DNA from: CAXBNB01 sp049115735
GTDB taxonomy: Bacteria; Bacteroidota; Bacteroidia; Cytophagales; Cyclobacteriaceae
Assembly (NCBI GenBank): GCA_049115735.1
Contig: JAGDZP010000044.1
Span: 1 to 64,000, forward strand
DNA: 64,000 nucleotides
Direction: 5' to 3'
The translations under genes and the position numbers were made by a program. Shown piece after piece: positions 63,051 to 64,000 of this stretch. The notes beneath the pieces are model-generated. The model made no database searches. It worked only from the letters and a program-made list of their open reading frames with translations, and had not been told where the DNA came from. Positions within the stretch are counted from its first letter, which is position 1. Each line of letters starts with the position of its first letter.

Positions 63051-64000
63051 TTAGAATGAGAGATTAATATTGAATCCAACAGAACGAGATGGAAGGAATG
63101 CACCATACTCAAGTCCCTGACCATTACCAGAAGTAGAGTTGGCCTCAGGATCGATTCCTCTTGGGGTATGATGAAGCAGCGTTGCAAGATTTCTTCCAAC
63201 AATCGAAATTTTAGCTGTTCTAATAGGAGTCTTATCAAGAATAGAATTCGGCAAGTTATAGCCCAATGTCACCTCTCTAAGTTTTACATATGATGCATCA
63301 AATACACTCCTCCAGTGATGCCTCCAGGCTAAAAATCCCCAGGTATTCGGATCCAAATAAATGTCATTTGCTTTTCCGCTTGTTACTGAGACGCCATTTC
63401 CTGTTCCTGCGGCATCAAACACTTCATAAAGTACACCTTCGAAAAGAGCTCCCTGAACTCTATCACCTCTATTATACTCAGTCCCCTCTATGCCATCACC
63501 ACTCCTCTCTTGTTGATTTTCACCCAAAACTCTTGATGACATGATGAATTCATCACGACCTTCAAGCGTATAAGCATTCACACCAAATTGTGAACTTCTG
63601 CCGTGAGTCATAGAAAGCAGGTCTCCACCAGCCTTGATGTCTATCAAGAAGTTAAATGAAATCCCTTTCCATCTTACAGAGTTTCTTACACTTCCGAGCC
63701 AATCTGCCTGGTAATTACCCAATATGCTGTTGGGGCTTTCAATAGGTTGGCCATTATCAGCATTAATCAATGGTCTTCCTTCCGAGTCTCTTTGGATATC
63801 GATACCTGTGATGTTACCATAAGGTTCTCCAGGCTGAGCTACAATCCTTGCTCCTCCGCCCCAATTGTTCAAACTGAAATTGTCAAAGCTAAAGGGATTA
63901 CCCAATGCATCTACTCCATCCAAATGTACAACTTCGTTTCTGTTGTTAGACCAGTTAAGATCCACATCCCATTTGATTGGCCCTTGCAAAACTTCCGCGC
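63051..64000 (-). CDS. susC-like: SusC/RagA-family TonB-dependent receptor, C-terminal part
   Basis: Only the last 316 or so codons are in the window; the gene continues beyond position 64000. The sequence contains the end of the beta-barrel: IKWDVDLNWSNNRNEVV, GSVRNSVRWKGISFNFLIDIKAGGD, DASYVKLREVTLGYNLP, KISIVGRNLATLLHHTPRGIDPE and the closing RSVGFNINLSF. The final aromatic residue is typical of outer-membrane barrels and the AS-VKLRE--LGYNLP segment is diagnostic of SusC. It imports oligosaccharides with SusD using TonB energy. The plug domain and any upstream regulator are outside the window. Confidence 0.93.
   Translation of the reverse strand, partial: AEVLQGPIKWDVDLNWSNNRNEVVHLDGVDALGNPFSFDNFSLNNWGGGARIVAQPGEPYGNITGIDIQRDSEGRPLINADNGQPIESPNSILGNYQADWLGSVRNSVRWKGISFNFLIDIKAGGDLLSMTHGRSSQFGVNAYTLEGRDEFIMSSRVLGENQQERSGDGIEGTEYNRGDRVQGALFEGVLYEVFDAAGTGNGVSVTSGKANDIYLDPNTWGFLAWRHHWRSVFDASYVKLREVTLGYNLPNSILDKTPIRTAKISIVGRNLATLLHHTPRGIDPEANSTSGNGQGLEYGAFLPSRSVGFNINLSF

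Overview
The window is a 64 kb piece of a Bacteroidota chromosome, most likely a marine, aerobic, Cytophagales-type glycan degrader. The evidence is a SusC/SusD pair, C-terminal type IX secretion (T9SS) sorting domains, many lipoproteins, TAnnTTTG-type promoter elements, moderate GC content and a dense set of exported sulfatases. I see no rRNA, tRNA, CRISPR array, insertion sequence, phage gene or replication origin.

Layout. (a) 125-6633, minus: FG-GAP/UnbV protein, haem-c PQQ-type sugar dehydrogenase, sulfatase. (b) 6988-19778, plus: two large PQQ-like propeller proteins, four sulfatases, and an exported enolase-superfamily (ManD/RspA-like) dehydratase. (c) 19898-21950, minus: Gfo/Idh/MocA oxidoreductase and DoxX protein. 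(d) 22240-31443, plus: third propeller protein, two sulfatases, quinohaemoprotein dehydrogenase, His-rich miniprotein, SMP-30 lactonase. (e) 31455-32483, minus: Tat-exported aldo/keto reductase. (f) 32573-43900, minus: GH92 mannosidase, a propeller remnant, two propeller proteins, esterase, a second internally deleted propeller remnant, and a sulfatase-cadherin-T9SS protein. (g) 43969-47088, minus: large haem-c T9SS protein. (h) 47273-49096, plus: secreted degenerate Nudix protein and erythromycin-esterase-like protein. (i) 49107-64000, minus: SusC (partial), SusD, GH99-like lipoprotein, unknown lipoprotein, terminator, two paralogous candidate glycan-active proteins, CBM-like lipoprotein, NTF2-like lipoprotein, acyl-CoA dehydrogenase, second haem-c protein, and a small secreted protein.

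How it may work. Eight formylglycine-type sulfatases, GH92, a GH99-like protein and a ManD-like dehydratase together suggest use of a sulfated, mannose-containing glycan. Several enzymes that are usually cytoplasmic carry export signals. The set can be arranged as an oxidative sugar route in the periplasm: PQQ sugar dehydrogenase, then SMP-30 lactonase, then ManD-type dehydratase, with electrons leaving through haem c. This is inference.

Five palindromes with the core ACACGTGT lie upstream of five transcription units between 6.9 and 47.1 kb. They mark a putative regulon whose regulator (LacI-like by motif shape) is not encoded in the window. None was found in the SusCD part. The most unusual content is the family of roughly 860-920-residue double-propeller proteins with a shared N-terminal helical domain (five full copies, two remnants), the two jelly-roll/haem-c proteins, and the tandem pair of unrecognised 710-727-residue proteins.
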